A stretch of DNA of 64,000 nt from Stutzerimonas stutzeri (GCF_000590475.1 NZ_CP007441.1:4657032-4721031), one strand, 5' to 3'. Counted from the stretch's first letter, positions 34,626 through 43,611 are shown. Made by a program: numbers and translations. The notes: generated from the letters alone by a model not told the origin.

Positions 34626-35868
34626 GCTATTGGCTGTGGACTCAACCGGTGAACGCAACACACTGAACCCTGCGTAAGCAGGAGGGTGTTGCAGATGAAG
34701 CAAAGACCTCGGATCTACTACACCGAAAGCCAGAAGGCGTTGATGTGGGATCGCTGGAAGGCAGGTGATTCACTCCAGAAGATCGCGCAGCTGTTCGATC
34801 GAAACCATTCTTCGATCCAGCGAATTCTTGCCGAGACAGGAGGCATCCGCCCAGCCGCGCGACGACGCTCCAGGTTGTCGCTAACGCTGGTTGAGCGCGA
34901 AGAGATCTCACGTGCACTTGCAGTTGGCCAGTCGATTCGGCAAATCGCACTACGCTTGGAGCGCGCCCCATCCACCGTCAGTCGCGAGATTAGCCGTAAC
35001 GGTGGTCGTCGGTCTTACCGCGCCAATGAAGCCGAACAAGCGGCATGGGATAGGGCTCATCGCCCAAAGCTGTGCAAGCTTGCTCAGTGTCCGAAGTTGG
35101 CGCAGCTTGTTGCGGAGAAGCTTCAGATTCAGTGGTCGCCCGAGCAGATCGCTGGATGGTTGAAGCGAACATACCCGGACGCGGCCAGTCAGGTGTCACA
35201 CGAGACCATCTACCGGAGCCTCTTCATCCAGGCCCGTGGCGCATTGAAGAAGGAATTACTGGAGCATCTGCGCCGCAGCCGGGCCATGCGCCGCTCACGC
35301 CATCACACCCAGAAAACCGACAACCATGGCCGCATCAGCGATACGATTTCCATCAGCGAACGGCCAGCCTGCGTGGAGGATCGTGCGGTACCAGGGCACT
35401 GGGAAGGGGATCTGTTGTGCGGCAGCAAGAACAGCCAGATTGCCACGCTGGTAGAGCGCCACAGCCGCTACGTGATGCTGGTAAAGGTGGGTGGAAAAGA
35501 TACCGAGACAGTGGTGAACGCGCTGATCCAAAATGCCCGGCGACTGCCTCAGGAGCTATACCGATCACTGACCTGGGATCGCGGCAAGGAGATGGCCGCA
35601 CACAAGCGCTTTACCCTGGCGACGGACATCCAGGTCTATTTCTGCGATCCGCAAAATCCCTGGCAGCGAGGGACGAATGAAAATACCAACGGCCTGCTAC
35701 GGCAGTACTTCCCGAAGGGAATGGATCTCTCGCTCTACTCGCAGGATGAGCTGGATGTAGTCGCTCGGCAGTTGAACGAGCGCCCCAGAAAGACTCTGGG
35801 ATACTCGACCCCTGCCGAGTGCTTTAACCACGCTGTTGCGTCGACCGGTTGAGTCCACAGCCGATAGC
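34626..35868 (+). mobile_element. IS30-family insertion sequence (about 1.24 kb)
   Basis: Inverted repeats of about 34 bp bound one transposase gene: 34626-34659 and 35835-35868, both reading GCTAT(T/C)GGCTGTGGACTC inwards, with 31 of 34 positions equal. No clear target duplication was seen at these ends, so the outermost bases are tentative. It sits inside the Tn7-like cargo and therefore arrived there later or travelled with it. Confidence 0.85.
34695..35852 (+). CDS. IS30-family transposase
   Basis: A 385-residue DDE transposase. Two N-terminal helix-turn-helix segments are seen (DSLQKIAQLFDRNHSSIQRI, then QSIRQIALRLERAPSTVSRE). The catalytic core has GHWEGDLLCG (first aspartate), LTWDRGKEM (second aspartate) and RGTNENTNGLLRQYFPKG with the glutamate, the IS30 signature. 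It appears full length with no frameshift, so the element could be active. The start is taken at the methionine at 34695; the frame opens at 34686. Confidence 0.93.
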   Translation: MKQRPRIYYTESQKALMWDRWKAGDSLQKIAQLFDRNHSSIQRILAETGGIRPAARRRSRLSLTLVEREEISRALAVGQSIRQIALRLERAPSTVSREISRNGGRRSYRANEAEQAAWDRAHRPKLCKLAQCPKLAQLVAEKLQIQWSPEQIAGWLKRTYPDAASQVSHETIYRSLFIQARGALKKELLEHLRRSRAMRRSRHHTQKTDNHGRISDTISISERPACVEDRAVPGHWEGDLLCGSKNSQIATLVERHSRYVMLVKVGGKDTETVVNALIQNARRLPQELYRSLTWDRGKEMAAHKRFTLATDIQVYFCDPQNPWQRGTNENTNGLLRQYFPKGMDLSLYSQDELDVVARQLNERPRKTLGYSTPAECFNHAVASTG

Positions 35869-36101
35869 CGCCAGTCTTGATCGACCGCTCCCGGCCAAAA
35901 GCGGACTGATCAGCCGTGACAAAGCCGACCATCTTTTATGCTTTGAGGATCCATAGGGAATCGAGGCCCCGTCTCAAGCGAGTTCAAGGGGGACTCAGGC
36001 ATTGTCGAGGTAATAGTCCAGAACCTGAAATTCATTTTCCTTCCATTGCCTCAATCTGATTTGTCACCGCGATCAGCGCTCCTTGAAGTAGGCGTCCTGA
36101 C
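35869..36101. other. Intergenic debris after the IS30 element
   Basis: No gene was seen. Together with the transposase fragment that follows it forms about 400 bases of old insertion-sequence debris before the RNase H-like/kinase module. Confidence 0.35.
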
Positions 36102-36257
36102 ATGCATGAACTCAAGGAAATCGAGGCTCAGCTCAACGAAACACCGGATAAGCAGATTTCCCTGACCGATTCTGCTGCCTGCTCAATGAAAAAGCGTTCC
36201 TGTGAACTCGACGCCTCGCTAAGGACTCGGTTACCGTTATTGGCTTTCAACCGGTGA
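36102..36257 (+). pseudogene. Fragment of an IS1182-type transposase
   Basis: The frame reads MHELKEIEAQLNETPDKQIS, then LTDSAACSMKK. This closely recalls the conserved IS1182-family stretch in which PDKQ-(L/I)-S-L-T-D-P-D-A-R-A-M is followed by GYNVQTAVD. After about 30 residues similarity is lost and the frame stops. It is a decayed piece, not a working gene. Family assignment is from memory. Confidence 0.55.
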
Positions 36258-36273
36258 TACAGGATGTAACGGA

Positions 36274-36750
36274 ATGGGATCGCGTTGCGTGGGGTTTGTT
36301 GTTGCAGGTGAGGACGTCATTATCATCGATACCGAGATCCCGGACGACGCTGATGAGCCCATCACGATCGTTATGGACGCGACCTGGAAACTTGCCAAAG
36401 GTGATCGCGGCGCAGCCTACGCCACGATGTTTCAACGTTGTGGTGACTACCTGCGAGAGAACAAGATTGCGAAGGCCGTGATCAAGGCAAGTGCACTCCC
36501 ACAGAGCGCCGCGAAGCTTGGCCTCCTCGAAAGCGCAGAGCTGCGAGGTGTGATCATCGCCGCCTGCGCTTCGGTATGCGAGACGAAGGTACTGAAGAAG
36601 GCCCAGATCAGTCGTACATTCGGCAATCGTAAGGTTGATGAGTACGTCAAGGACGACGGTTTCTGGGATGCGAATGTGGAGGGCGGCAAGCTAAGGAAAG
36701 GCAGCCGCGAAGCCGCGATGCAGGTGATTGCCGCGAGGAGCCGTAAGTGA
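36274..36750 (+). CDS. RNase H-fold-like protein of the kinase module
   Basis: A 158-residue soluble protein. CVGFVVAGEDVIIIDTEIPD looks like the first hairpin of an RNase H/RuvC-like fold, and IAKAVIKASALPQSAAKLGL and LESAELRGVIIAACASVCET fit its second half. KAQISRTFGNRKVDEYVKDD is the most conserved-looking part. DUF3010-like proteins share this style. Whether it cuts nucleic acid is unknown. Its stop overlaps the GTG of the kinase (GTGA), so the two proteins should act together. I do not recognise this pair as a named defence system. Confidence 0.7.
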   Translation: MGSRCVGFVVAGEDVIIIDTEIPDDADEPITIVMDATWKLAKGDRGAAYATMFQRCGDYLRENKIAKAVIKASALPQSAAKLGLLESAELRGVIIAACASVCETKVLKKAQISRTFGNRKVDEYVKDDGFWDANVEGGKLRKGSREAAMQVIAARSRK

Positions 36751-37784
36751 CTGTAGTACTTCCGAAGCTCGTCATCGGCGCGAAACTAGGCAATGGGCAT
36801 TTCGGTGAAGTGTTCCAGGGTGACGACAATGTCCACGGCCGGGTGGCGGTAAAGGTCCTTTCCCGCAAGCCCACCCACACCGATGCAGATTGGCAGATGC
36901 ACAAACGCGGCTTCTTAGCCGAAGCACAGTTCCTTTCAAAAGCCACGCACCGAAATGTGGTGCAGGTTTACCACATCAGTGAGGAAGGCGATTCCATCCG
37001 CTTTGTCATGGCGCACTGCGCAGGCGGATCGCTGATGAGCGCCTACGAAAGAGGGCCCATGACGCTGTCCTCCGTCCGCAAAGCCGCAACCGAAGTCTTG
37101 CTTGGGCTGAGCGCGTTGCACGCTCGCGGGATGCTGCATCGTGACATCAAGCCTGGAAACATCTTGATCGACCACACCGGCGTCGCGTTGCTTGGCGACT
37201 TTGGCCTTGTGACCGACGATCTCTTGCTCGGGTATGCAGATCAGGCAGGCTACCTTGATCACGTCGCATTCGAGGTTTGGCATGGCTCAGGTACTAGCGC
37301 CAAAACGGACATTTGGGCGTTGGGCATGACGCTCTACCGGTTGCTGCATGGCAAACAATGGTATGACTCAGAAGTCGGCCGTCCCAGGGATACCGTCAGG
37401 GCCGGAGCCTTTGCCGATCGACTTAAGTGGCTCCCTCATGTGCCGGCGGCTTGGCGACGGGCCATACGCAAGATGCTGTGCGATGAGCCGGCTGCTCGGT
37501 TCCAGACAGCCAACGAGGCCCTGGATGCAATCGGACGACTGCCAATTACCCCAGAGTGGACGGTTACTGACGTGTCAGCGCAACGCGTACGCTGGGAGCG
37601 TCAAGTAGGTAGGCGCCTGGTCGTCGTAAAGTGGGATCGCGTCTCACTGAGACAACATGACTGGCAGGCGTGGAGCCAGCCTTTGGATGCTGGCAGGAAA
37701 AAGACCCTAGGCGGATCGGGTGGCGTCGTTGGCGGGAAACAAGCCGTGAAGGAGATGGAGGCATTCTTCGCTAAGTGCAAGTGA
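36747..37784 (+). CDS. Soluble serine/threonine protein kinase of the cargo
   Basis: A 345-residue Hanks-type kinase with all key residues: glycine loop GNGHFGEV (15-22), lysine 36 in VAVKVL, glutamate 59, catalytic loop HRDIKPGNIL with aspartate 133 and asparagine 138, and DFG with aspartate 151. The activation segment is unusual in lacking an obvious APE (HVAFEVWHGSGTSAKTDIWA). About 75 residues follow the kinase fold and share nothing I recognise. There is no membrane helix, unlike PknB-type kinases. It starts at a GTG overlapping the upstream gene. Coupling to an RNase H-like protein suggests phage-triggered signalling, but this is inference. Confidence 0.88.
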   Translation: MTVVLPKLVIGAKLGNGHFGEVFQGDDNVHGRVAVKVLSRKPTHTDADWQMHKRGFLAEAQFLSKATHRNVVQVYHISEEGDSIRFVMAHCAGGSLMSAYERGPMTLSSVRKAATEVLLGLSALHARGMLHRDIKPGNILIDHTGVALLGDFGLVTDDLLLGYADQAGYLDHVAFEVWHGSGTSAKTDIWALGMTLYRLLHGKQWYDSEVGRPRDTVRAGAFADRLKWLPHVPAAWRRAIRKMLCDEPAARFQTANEALDAIGRLPITPEWTVTDVSAQRVRWERQVGRRLVVVKWDRVSLRQHDWQAWSQPLDAGRKKTLGGSGGVVGGKQAVKEMEAFFAKCK

Positions 37785-37792
37785 GCCCAAGA

Positions 37793-38014
37793 TCAACCAC
37801 CTCCCAGGGAGCGGGGCTGTAGGTATCCATCCATACCATCATCAGCCGTGATGGGCATTAGCTGGAAATGCGCACGCGCGATGTCGCGACGCGCCTCGGC
37901 ACATTGCGGACAAAAGGCGTTGCGCGCGTTGACACCTTCCGGCGGCGCCCAGAAGGATCCGCAATACCCACACCGAGGCATCGTCAAGGTCAAGTTCACT
38001 CGTCGCTTGTTCAT
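37793..38014 (-). CDS. Small zinc-ribbon protein
   Basis: A 73-residue protein with two CxxC pairs, CGYCGSFWAPPEG and FCPQCAEARR, that should bind one zinc. The N-terminus MNKRRVNLTL is basic. A perfect GGAGG lies six bases before the ATG at 38014. It is convergent with the kinase gene, nine bases apart. A LexA-like box lies about 160 bases upstream on its transcript side. The role is unknown; it may be a regulator of the kinase module or independent. Confidence 0.7.
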   Translation of the reverse strand: MNKRRVNLTLTMPRCGYCGSFWAPPEGVNARNAFCPQCAEARRDIARAHFQLMPITADDGMDGYLQPRSLGGG

Positions 38015-38177
38015 GTACTGCCTCCGTCGCCCCGGTCCCTTATCCGCCCCTCACCTGTTCCAGCCACCAGCGCCTCGCGATGATTCGCTCGTCTAGCAGG
38101 TTGCCCACAGATATCAACTAGAGCTGAACCAGTGCAGGGACGCCGCGTAGATGAGAGAGAAGGCTCTTCCATGAATA

Positions 38178-38193
38178 CTGTATATATGACCAG
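38178..38193. promoter_or_regulatory. LexA (SOS) box-like sequence
   Basis: CTGTATATATGACCAG fits CTG-N10-CAG with the alternating TA core of gammaproteobacterial LexA boxes. Read leftwards it stands before the zinc-ribbon gene. No other supported gene is close on the right. Confidence 0.5.
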
Positions 38194-38416
38194 CTGGATT
38201 TTCCAGCACATCGCGCCTGACACCTCCAACTTCAGCCTGACGCAGATGGGGTCGTACCGGTCAGAAGTGGTCATTCACGTTGGAGCTCAGGGGCGCGAAG
38301 TCGGCTTGCCGGCGTAGCGTCCCTCTGAAGCGAATGGTTAGCGATTGACGGTATCTCCAATTGAAGGAATTGGTTCGCTACCCAACAATTCAACCCGGAA
38401 TTCAAAACCGAAGCGG

Positions 38417-38884
38417 TTAGCTATCGAATGCCCAAGGATAATGCGTCTGTGCTACTTGGCCAGGAGCCAAGAAATAGCAGTTCGTCTCAATAACCACAGC
38501 TCGTTCGGCGTAGATCTCGACGACTCTTTCCCAGAACCCTTGCGAGTCTCCATGTATGTCAACAATGACCTGTTGTACGCCATAGGCATTGAACAGATGG
38601 TCTAGCGCCATCTGAGCAGCGGCCAAGCCAATCCCGGCGGACCGAGCTTTAGGGTGCACATACAACTTATGAAGCTCTGACATCTCCTCTCCGAGCAGCA
38701 ATGTCGCAATTGCTACCAGTGATTCTCCCGAGTAGAAGTGCAAAGGCTCGTTGTTGTAGGACGAGTAGTACCCGGCCTCCATGAAAGGAGCTGTTTTGCC
38801 GTCTTTAAGCAGCGCTTCGGACGTCTGATATGCATCTGCATGCTCAGAACGTGGAAATACCTTCATCCTAATTCTCTGAATCAT
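38417..38884 (-). CDS. GNAT-family acetyltransferase
   Basis: A 155-residue N-acetyltransferase. The acetyl-CoA site is LHKLYVHPKARSAGIGLAAA (residues ~70-90, Q/RxxGxG/A type), flanked by SLVAIATLLLGEEMSE before and QQVIVDIHGDSQGFWERV after. The start has AAGGAG five bases upstream. It carries no antibiotic-specific signature, so the substrate is open. It stands alone between cargo modules; a toxin of the TacT type would need an antitoxin gene, and none was seen. Confidence 0.82.
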   Translation of the reverse strand: MIQRIRMKVFPRSEHADAYQTSEALLKDGKTAPFMEAGYYSSYNNEPLHFYSGESLVAIATLLLGEEMSELHKLYVHPKARSAGIGLAAAQMALDHLFNAYGVQQVIVDIHGDSQGFWERVVEIYAERAVVIETNCYFLAPGQVAQTHYPWAFDS

Positions 38885-39406
38885 GACAGCTCCTTCCGTA
38901 GTGTGAGTATGCCTCTGAATTCGCAGACTCTTTTGAACGTCTGCTTCCGGCCGAGGCTGTGTAAAAACGTTTTCGAGTGCGACAGGTACTCAAACCGAAC
39001 TGAAAATCGCGCATCTGGGCGAAATCCGCATCTGCTGACGTGCCGATAAATTACAGATTTCACGTAGACGCGCACACTTCAGTTTTGACGAAGCGTTTTT
39101 ACACACTCTGGGCCAGAAGCTGATACTGGTATGCGGCAGCCTGAAGTGGGAGTGGGCTGGATCAGCAGCAGCTAATCGAATTGGTGGTCGGCATCCACGC
39201 GTTTCTGAGGGGCGCGCTCAGCAAGACAAGGTAAGAGGGCTAGCCTCAACAAGGCCAATGCGATTTTGAAGGAAGGACACTTTTTGAGGTCATGCCTCAT
39301 GGATGACCTCATTTCCCTGTATGAGACGTATCAGCGCGTTAAGCAGTTTCACTGCGGCGAGATCCTCGCTAGCTGAAGGTCAGCCGCAGTGAGGTAAAGG
39401 TCATGG
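38885..39406. other. Intergenic debris with a MITE-like element and a gene fragment
   Basis: About 520 bases. Besides the inverted-repeat element at 38955-39108, a ~40-codon open fragment (39257-39376, reading NAILKEGHFLRSCLMDDLIS then LYETYQRVKQF) ends in TGA and looks like the tail of a lost gene. No complete gene was seen. Confidence 0.4.
38955..39108. repeat. MITE-like element with TGTGTAAAAACG ends
   Basis: TGTGTAAAAACG (38958-38969) is mirrored perfectly by CGTTTTTACACA (39094-39105), bounding about 150 bases without a transposase. Such ends are typical of some IS5/IS1182-type elements, so this may be a deleted insertion sequence or a MITE. Confidence 0.55.
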
Positions 39407-39835
39407 TTAGGCTACCAACTGCAGACGAGGAGCGAGTGCCAGGTAGTCATGGGGGATCGTTGAAAGGATCTCAGCGACCTTGTCCTGCGGCAGCCGCTCA
39501 CCAAGCAGAGCTTCAAGTCTGCCCAGCCGCTCTTGGACAGCGCGGGCACGATCCCACTGAGTGCTGAACCGCTTGGCCGCGACTTTTTGCTCAACAAGCA
39601 CCAAATGACGGCTGAGGTCGTAGGTATAGCGCATGGTGACCTTGCTCGACGAGCCGTCATCATCCGTCTCTTGAAAGGTCATGTCGAACACAAGACCCTG
39701 CGAAGTTTTTCGTGCCGAGGTCTCGACGTAGTCGTCTTCGAAGAGATTGTCGATGAGTTCACTGGGCTGAACACCACGGGTTACGTGGAGAGTCGAGAGC
39801 TCATCAACAAGGATTTTGATGGATTCTAGACTCAT
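39407..39835 (-). CDS. Small protein coupled to the SF2 helicase
   Basis: A 142-residue acidic soluble protein, start overlapping the helicase stop by ATGA. The first half (TRGVQPSELIDNLFEDDYVE) precedes beta-rich VFDMTFQETDDDGSSSKVTM and helical RARAVQERLGRLEALLGERL. No catalytic motif was recognised. Because it is made together with the helicase it is probably a subunit or a regulator. I do not recognise its family. Confidence 0.75.
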   Translation of the reverse strand: MSLESIKILVDELSTLHVTRGVQPSELIDNLFEDDYVETSARKTSQGLVFDMTFQETDDDGSSSKVTMRYTYDLSRHLVLVEQKVAAKRFSTQWDRARAVQERLGRLEALLGERLPQDKVAEILSTIPHDYLALAPRLQLVA

Positions 39836-41685
39836 TTCAGCATGCTCCTCAGTTCACCCATAATTACCTCCACGTGCTCAATCGACTTGGTCAGTGAGCT
39901 ATTGTCGCGGTCCGCAACCCTACCGAACTTCTTAGCCAGCTTGGCGTTGATAAAGCTCACTAGTATACCGTCGTTCGGCATATCGGGTTTCGCCATCGGC
40001 AGGTGATTCTTGAATATCTGATAAAGAGTAGAAGCTTTTTCGTCTATCTTCAGATCGCTAAGCAAGGTGGCGACTTCGTCTTGGGCCTTCTTCGTCAGGA
40101 TCCCACGGAGCTGCTTGCGAGCGATCTCTGGACGTTTGGCCACGAGGTTCGGGTCGATAGTCTGTGCAGCAATCCTCGTCTCGGCGTCGAGGAAGAAGCT
40201 CTTGAGCCGGTCCAACGTTTCAGCGTCATAGCGTTCTACCCCCGGAACAGCCTGAACCTTTTGTGCTGCGAGGGACTGAACCTCGGCCCTTTTCTGGGAA
40301 AAAATCTTGTTGAAGTCTAGATCCCCAAGATACGAGTCCTGATCGCTCACAAATGCGTCGGATGCCGATACACCTGCAAGGCCATGATCTTTCCTAGTGT
40401 AATCCTCGTCTGTGATGGTGTATTCACGGCTGCGCTGGTGTTTGGCAGCATCCACCTCGGTCTGAAAGGCGGTCCACATGTCGTCCAGGCCCGTCTCTTC
40501 GTGATAGATCACAACGGCATTGTTATCGATCTCGAAAGCCGTGACCTCGTCAGCTGGTATAGCTCGCAGGACCCGTCCCACGATCTGTGCGAAGGCGTTG
40601 TTGCTGCGGTAGGGCCGGAACAGTGCGAGAACCGTGAGATACCGGTGGTCGTAACCTTCCATCAGCATGTTCACGGAGATGACTACATCGCACTCATGGT
40701 TATCAATCGCGCGGAACGCGGAGTCGATTTCCGACTGTTCCATCTCACTATGAACGACCGATGAGGTCAGGTTCTTGGATTGGTACCAAGTGCGCAGGTC
40801 CTCGGCATGGCTGATGCTGCAACCGACGGCAAGGATTTTGTGAGGTACGTTTGGCGAGGAGTTCCTGAGTTCTTCCAGCCTCAAAACGCTTTGGTCTATG
40901 ACGTCCAACGAGCACTCTTTCGATAGGGCCACACTGCGTTGCACCCACTCGCGATCCTTGATTTCAAGGACTTGTTCCTTCGAGAAGCGCTCACTTGGCC
41001 GATCAGCAATCGTGAAGTAGAGCTCATGGGCATTGACCGTCTCTTTCCTCAGCCACTTCACATAGCGATCACGCATCACCTCTGACAGAGGCGTCTTGTG
41101 GATCAGCTTCCCTGGTACTTCTTGGTTATCACCGCGGAACGGTGTACCCGTCACGAAGATCTTCTTCGCGCTGGAGAAGTGGGCCAACGTCTTTTGCCAG
41201 CTGTTCGCCGGCGCGTGGTGCCCTTCATCGATGATGATGAGGTCGAAAAAATCAGATGGGACTCGCTTGGTCAGCGATTGGCCTCGATCGTTATGAATCT
41301 GCTGAATGTTTGAATAGACGAAGTGGGCCTGCTCCAGGCTGGACTGATGAGTATCTGAGTTGAATTCGCATGTGACCGGAAGATCTTCGGCACTAAAAAT
41401 CACATCGAAATTTATCCAGAAATTATCTTCGAGCATATCCTGAGTCTTTCGGATGCTCTGCTTCGTTACCAAGCCTGGCGTGATGATCAGCACGCGCCCC
41501 TTTGCCAGACCGAACGGTACGATCGAGATCAACCCGCTTTTACCCGTACCTGTCGGCAGGACGATCAATGCGTCGTCGTTGGAGCTGGCAAAATGCTCCA
41601 AGGCTTTGCTGTAGGCCTCAATCTGGGGGATTCGCAGCCTGCTATTGCCAAAGATGTTGGCTGCCGTTTCGATGAAATAATTCAT
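39832..41685 (-). CDS. Superfamily 2 DEAD/DEAH-type helicase
   Basis: A 617-residue helicase with motif I LPTGTGKS (43-50), motif II DEGHH (154-158), motif III TGTPFRG and motif VI QIVGRVLRAI. The overall pattern resembles the ResIII/type I or III restriction helicases, but no nuclease or methylase domain is present. The C-terminal ~200 residues have no named domain. With the coupled 142-residue protein it makes a two-gene unit resembling defence modules of the helicase-plus-small-partner type (for example Hachiman in outline), although the partner does not look like HamA. Expression direction is opposite to the AAA ATPase gene next to it. Confidence 0.85.
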   Translation of the reverse strand: MNYFIETAANIFGNSRLRIPQIEAYSKALEHFASSNDDALIVLPTGTGKSGLISIVPFGLAKGRVLIITPGLVTKQSIRKTQDMLEDNFWINFDVIFSAEDLPVTCEFNSDTHQSSLEQAHFVYSNIQQIHNDRGQSLTKRVPSDFFDLIIIDEGHHAPANSWQKTLAHFSSAKKIFVTGTPFRGDNQEVPGKLIHKTPLSEVMRDRYVKWLRKETVNAHELYFTIADRPSERFSKEQVLEIKDREWVQRSVALSKECSLDVIDQSVLRLEELRNSSPNVPHKILAVGCSISHAEDLRTWYQSKNLTSSVVHSEMEQSEIDSAFRAIDNHECDVVISVNMLMEGYDHRYLTVLALFRPYRSNNAFAQIVGRVLRAIPADEVTAFEIDNNAVVIYHEETGLDDMWTAFQTEVDAAKHQRSREYTITDEDYTRKDHGLAGVSASDAFVSDQDSYLGDLDFNKIFSQKRAEVQSLAAQKVQAVPGVERYDAETLDRLKSFFLDAETRIAAQTIDPNLVAKRPEIARKQLRGILTKKAQDEVATLLSDLKIDEKASTLYQIFKNHLPMAKPDMPNDGILVSFINAKLAKKFGRVADRDNSSLTKSIEHVEVIMGELRSMLK

Positions 41686-42193
41686 AGACAGTCGGGTTTC
41701 CTATCGGTGACGCGCGCGAAAGTCCCTACTCGCTGGGAAATACACGGCGGCGGGGAAGACAGAGTTGGATTTGTTCGAGTTGCAGCAGAGGTAGGCATTG
41801 AAATATCCATATTTACGCAAGTCATCACCGGGCATTCGTGATGGCTGAGCGTGTGTGCTGCGACTGATTGTAGCCCAGTGATATCACGCTTTGGGGCCTG
41901 ACCTGGTCGAGAACTCGCTCTAAGGAGCCGAGCTATGAATATTTGTAGCCGACGGACAGCTCCCTCTCTGTCCCACATTTGGCAAGGCCATATTGAATCG
42001 CTCCCGGTAAGTAGGCGCGTTCAAGCCTCAAATCGAGCCATAGTAAACATCCGCTTCTTGCCGTTAGTGGCCTATCGTCGCAGGCCGGAACCGGCCGATT
42101 GCGGTCTGTCGATGAGTTTTCAACCATACTTAAATTAGGCAATCTATCCGCATACTACCGAGCGTTGTTAATCTTATAAATCAGATAAATCTT
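41686..42193. other. Divergent intergenic region before the AAA ATPase
   Basis: About 510 bases between divergent genes, AT-rich near 42130-42190, with the promoter of the ATPase gene likely there. A 67-codon frame at 41935-42138 has AAGGAG before its ATG, but its composition looks random, so it is not called. Confidence 0.4.
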
Positions 42194-43375
42194 ATGGATG
42201 TCATTCGCAACCCCTATTCCCCTGGCGCAGGCACCCGACCACCTGAGCTTGCTGGCCGTGACGAACTACTTGAGCGGGTGCGCGTTTCGATTGAGCGAAT
42301 CCGCATTGGTCGGCCCGCTAGGAGCTTAATCATGGTCGGGTTGCGGGGAGTAGGCAAAACTGTGCTGCTAAACCAGATGCAGCGTGATGCCGAAGCAGCC
42401 GGTATTCACACCGTCTATATTGAAGCGTTTGAGCATCGCTCTCTTCCAGCGATACTCGCTCCACAGCTACGCGTTGCCTTGATACGGCTGAGCCGTATTG
42501 AAGCAGCTGAGGACGCAGCCATAACCGGCCTGCGGGCCCTGGCCGGATTTGCAAGCGCTTTGAACGTGAAGTTTGGAGACATTAAGGTCGGTGTTGACTA
42601 CGAACCTGAAACTGGTTTGGCGGACAATAGTGACTTGGAGGACGGCCTTGCTGCGTTGTTAGTCCAGCTCGGTAAAGTGGCGAAAGCAGCTGGAACCTGC
42701 TTGGTTATTTTCGTGGATGAACTGCAATACGTTGCGGAAGAACAGCTTGCAGCGCTGATCAATGCGCTACATCGCACCTCTCAACTGGCATTACCAGTTA
42801 CTCTAATCGGCGCGGGTCTCCCTCAACTTCGAGGCCGTGCTGGGAGTGCAAAGCCCTATGCGAAACGCTTTTTTGACTATCCCGTGGTCGGCCCATTGGA
42901 GCCGTCCGAGGCGCGTCTGGCTTTAGTGAAACCAGCACAGGACGAAGGTGTGACTGTAGATCCGGAAGTCGCAGACGAGGTCTTTCAGATTACGCTCGGT
43001 TACCCTTACTTCGTTCAGGTGTGGGGAAGCAGCGCCTGGGGGGTTGCAAGCAATGACCATATAACGCTGAATGATATTCAGCGTGCTTCGGCGCACGCTA
43101 TCGCGTCGCTGGACGAGAGCTTTTTCCGGGTGCGATTCGACCGAATGAACGTTGCGGAAAAAGTCTACCTGCGCGCCATGGCTTCGCTCGGAGAAGGCCC
43201 ACATCGCTCAAGCGACATTGCTACGCGTTTGGACCGAACAAGCCAGTCTCTCGGACCGATTCGTAGTTCGCTGATTGGCAAAGGCATGATATGGAGTCCG
43301 AACCACGGCGACACAGCCTTTACCGTGCCTATGTTCGATCAATATATGCGTAGGATTATGCCCGGTGACGACTAG
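42194..43375 (+). CDS. AAA/STAND-type ATPase of the cargo
   Basis: A 393-residue ATP-binding protein. NPYSPGAGTRPPELAGRDEL is the usual Orc1/STAND-type opening, followed by Walker A VGLRGVGKT (48-56), Walker B LVIFVDELQYV, and sensor-like GAGLPQLRG. The last third has winged-helix features (LGEGPHRSSDIATRLDRTSQ), consistent with DNA or partner binding. This family is widespread as a single gene in bacteria and on islands, with no settled role. The start at 42194 lacks a strong ribosome site. An 81-residue gene follows after 236 bases. Confidence 0.8.
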   Translation: MDVIRNPYSPGAGTRPPELAGRDELLERVRVSIERIRIGRPARSLIMVGLRGVGKTVLLNQMQRDAEAAGIHTVYIEAFEHRSLPAILAPQLRVALIRLSRIEAAEDAAITGLRALAGFASALNVKFGDIKVGVDYEPETGLADNSDLEDGLAALLVQLGKVAKAAGTCLVIFVDELQYVAEEQLAALINALHRTSQLALPVTLIGAGLPQLRGRAGSAKPYAKRFFDYPVVGPLEPSEARLALVKPAQDEGVTVDPEVADEVFQITLGYPYFVQVWGSSAWGVASNDHITLNDIQRASAHAIASLDESFFRVRFDRMNVAEKVYLRAMASLGEGPHRSSDIATRLDRTSQSLGPIRSSLIGKGMIWSPNHGDTAFTVPMFDQYMRRIMPGDD

Positions 43376-43611
43376 AGGCTAGCTCCCCGCCACTAGCTCC
43401 GCCTGAGATGGACATAGGGTCGAGTCCAAAGCCGATTCGGCCATTTGTGAGGGAAGAAAGCAGCCAAAAGCGCTCATACCCGAGAGAAACGCCGGAGACG
43501 TTTGCGTGTTAGCGATAACGATTCAGTGCGCTCGATCGCACAACGCTTCTCTTGAGAGCTACCGCAGCACTAGCAGAATTTTGAGCATCAGACGCCGTCG
43601 GAGGCTAAACC

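Noticed and set aside
38417..38884. GNAT toxin of a toxin-antitoxin pair
   Set aside because: No ribbon-helix-helix antitoxin gene lies next to it.
41935..42138. 67-codon frame with a good AAGGAG site before the AAA ATPase
   Set aside because: Random-looking composition and no similarity noticed; kept only as a remark in the intergenic entry.
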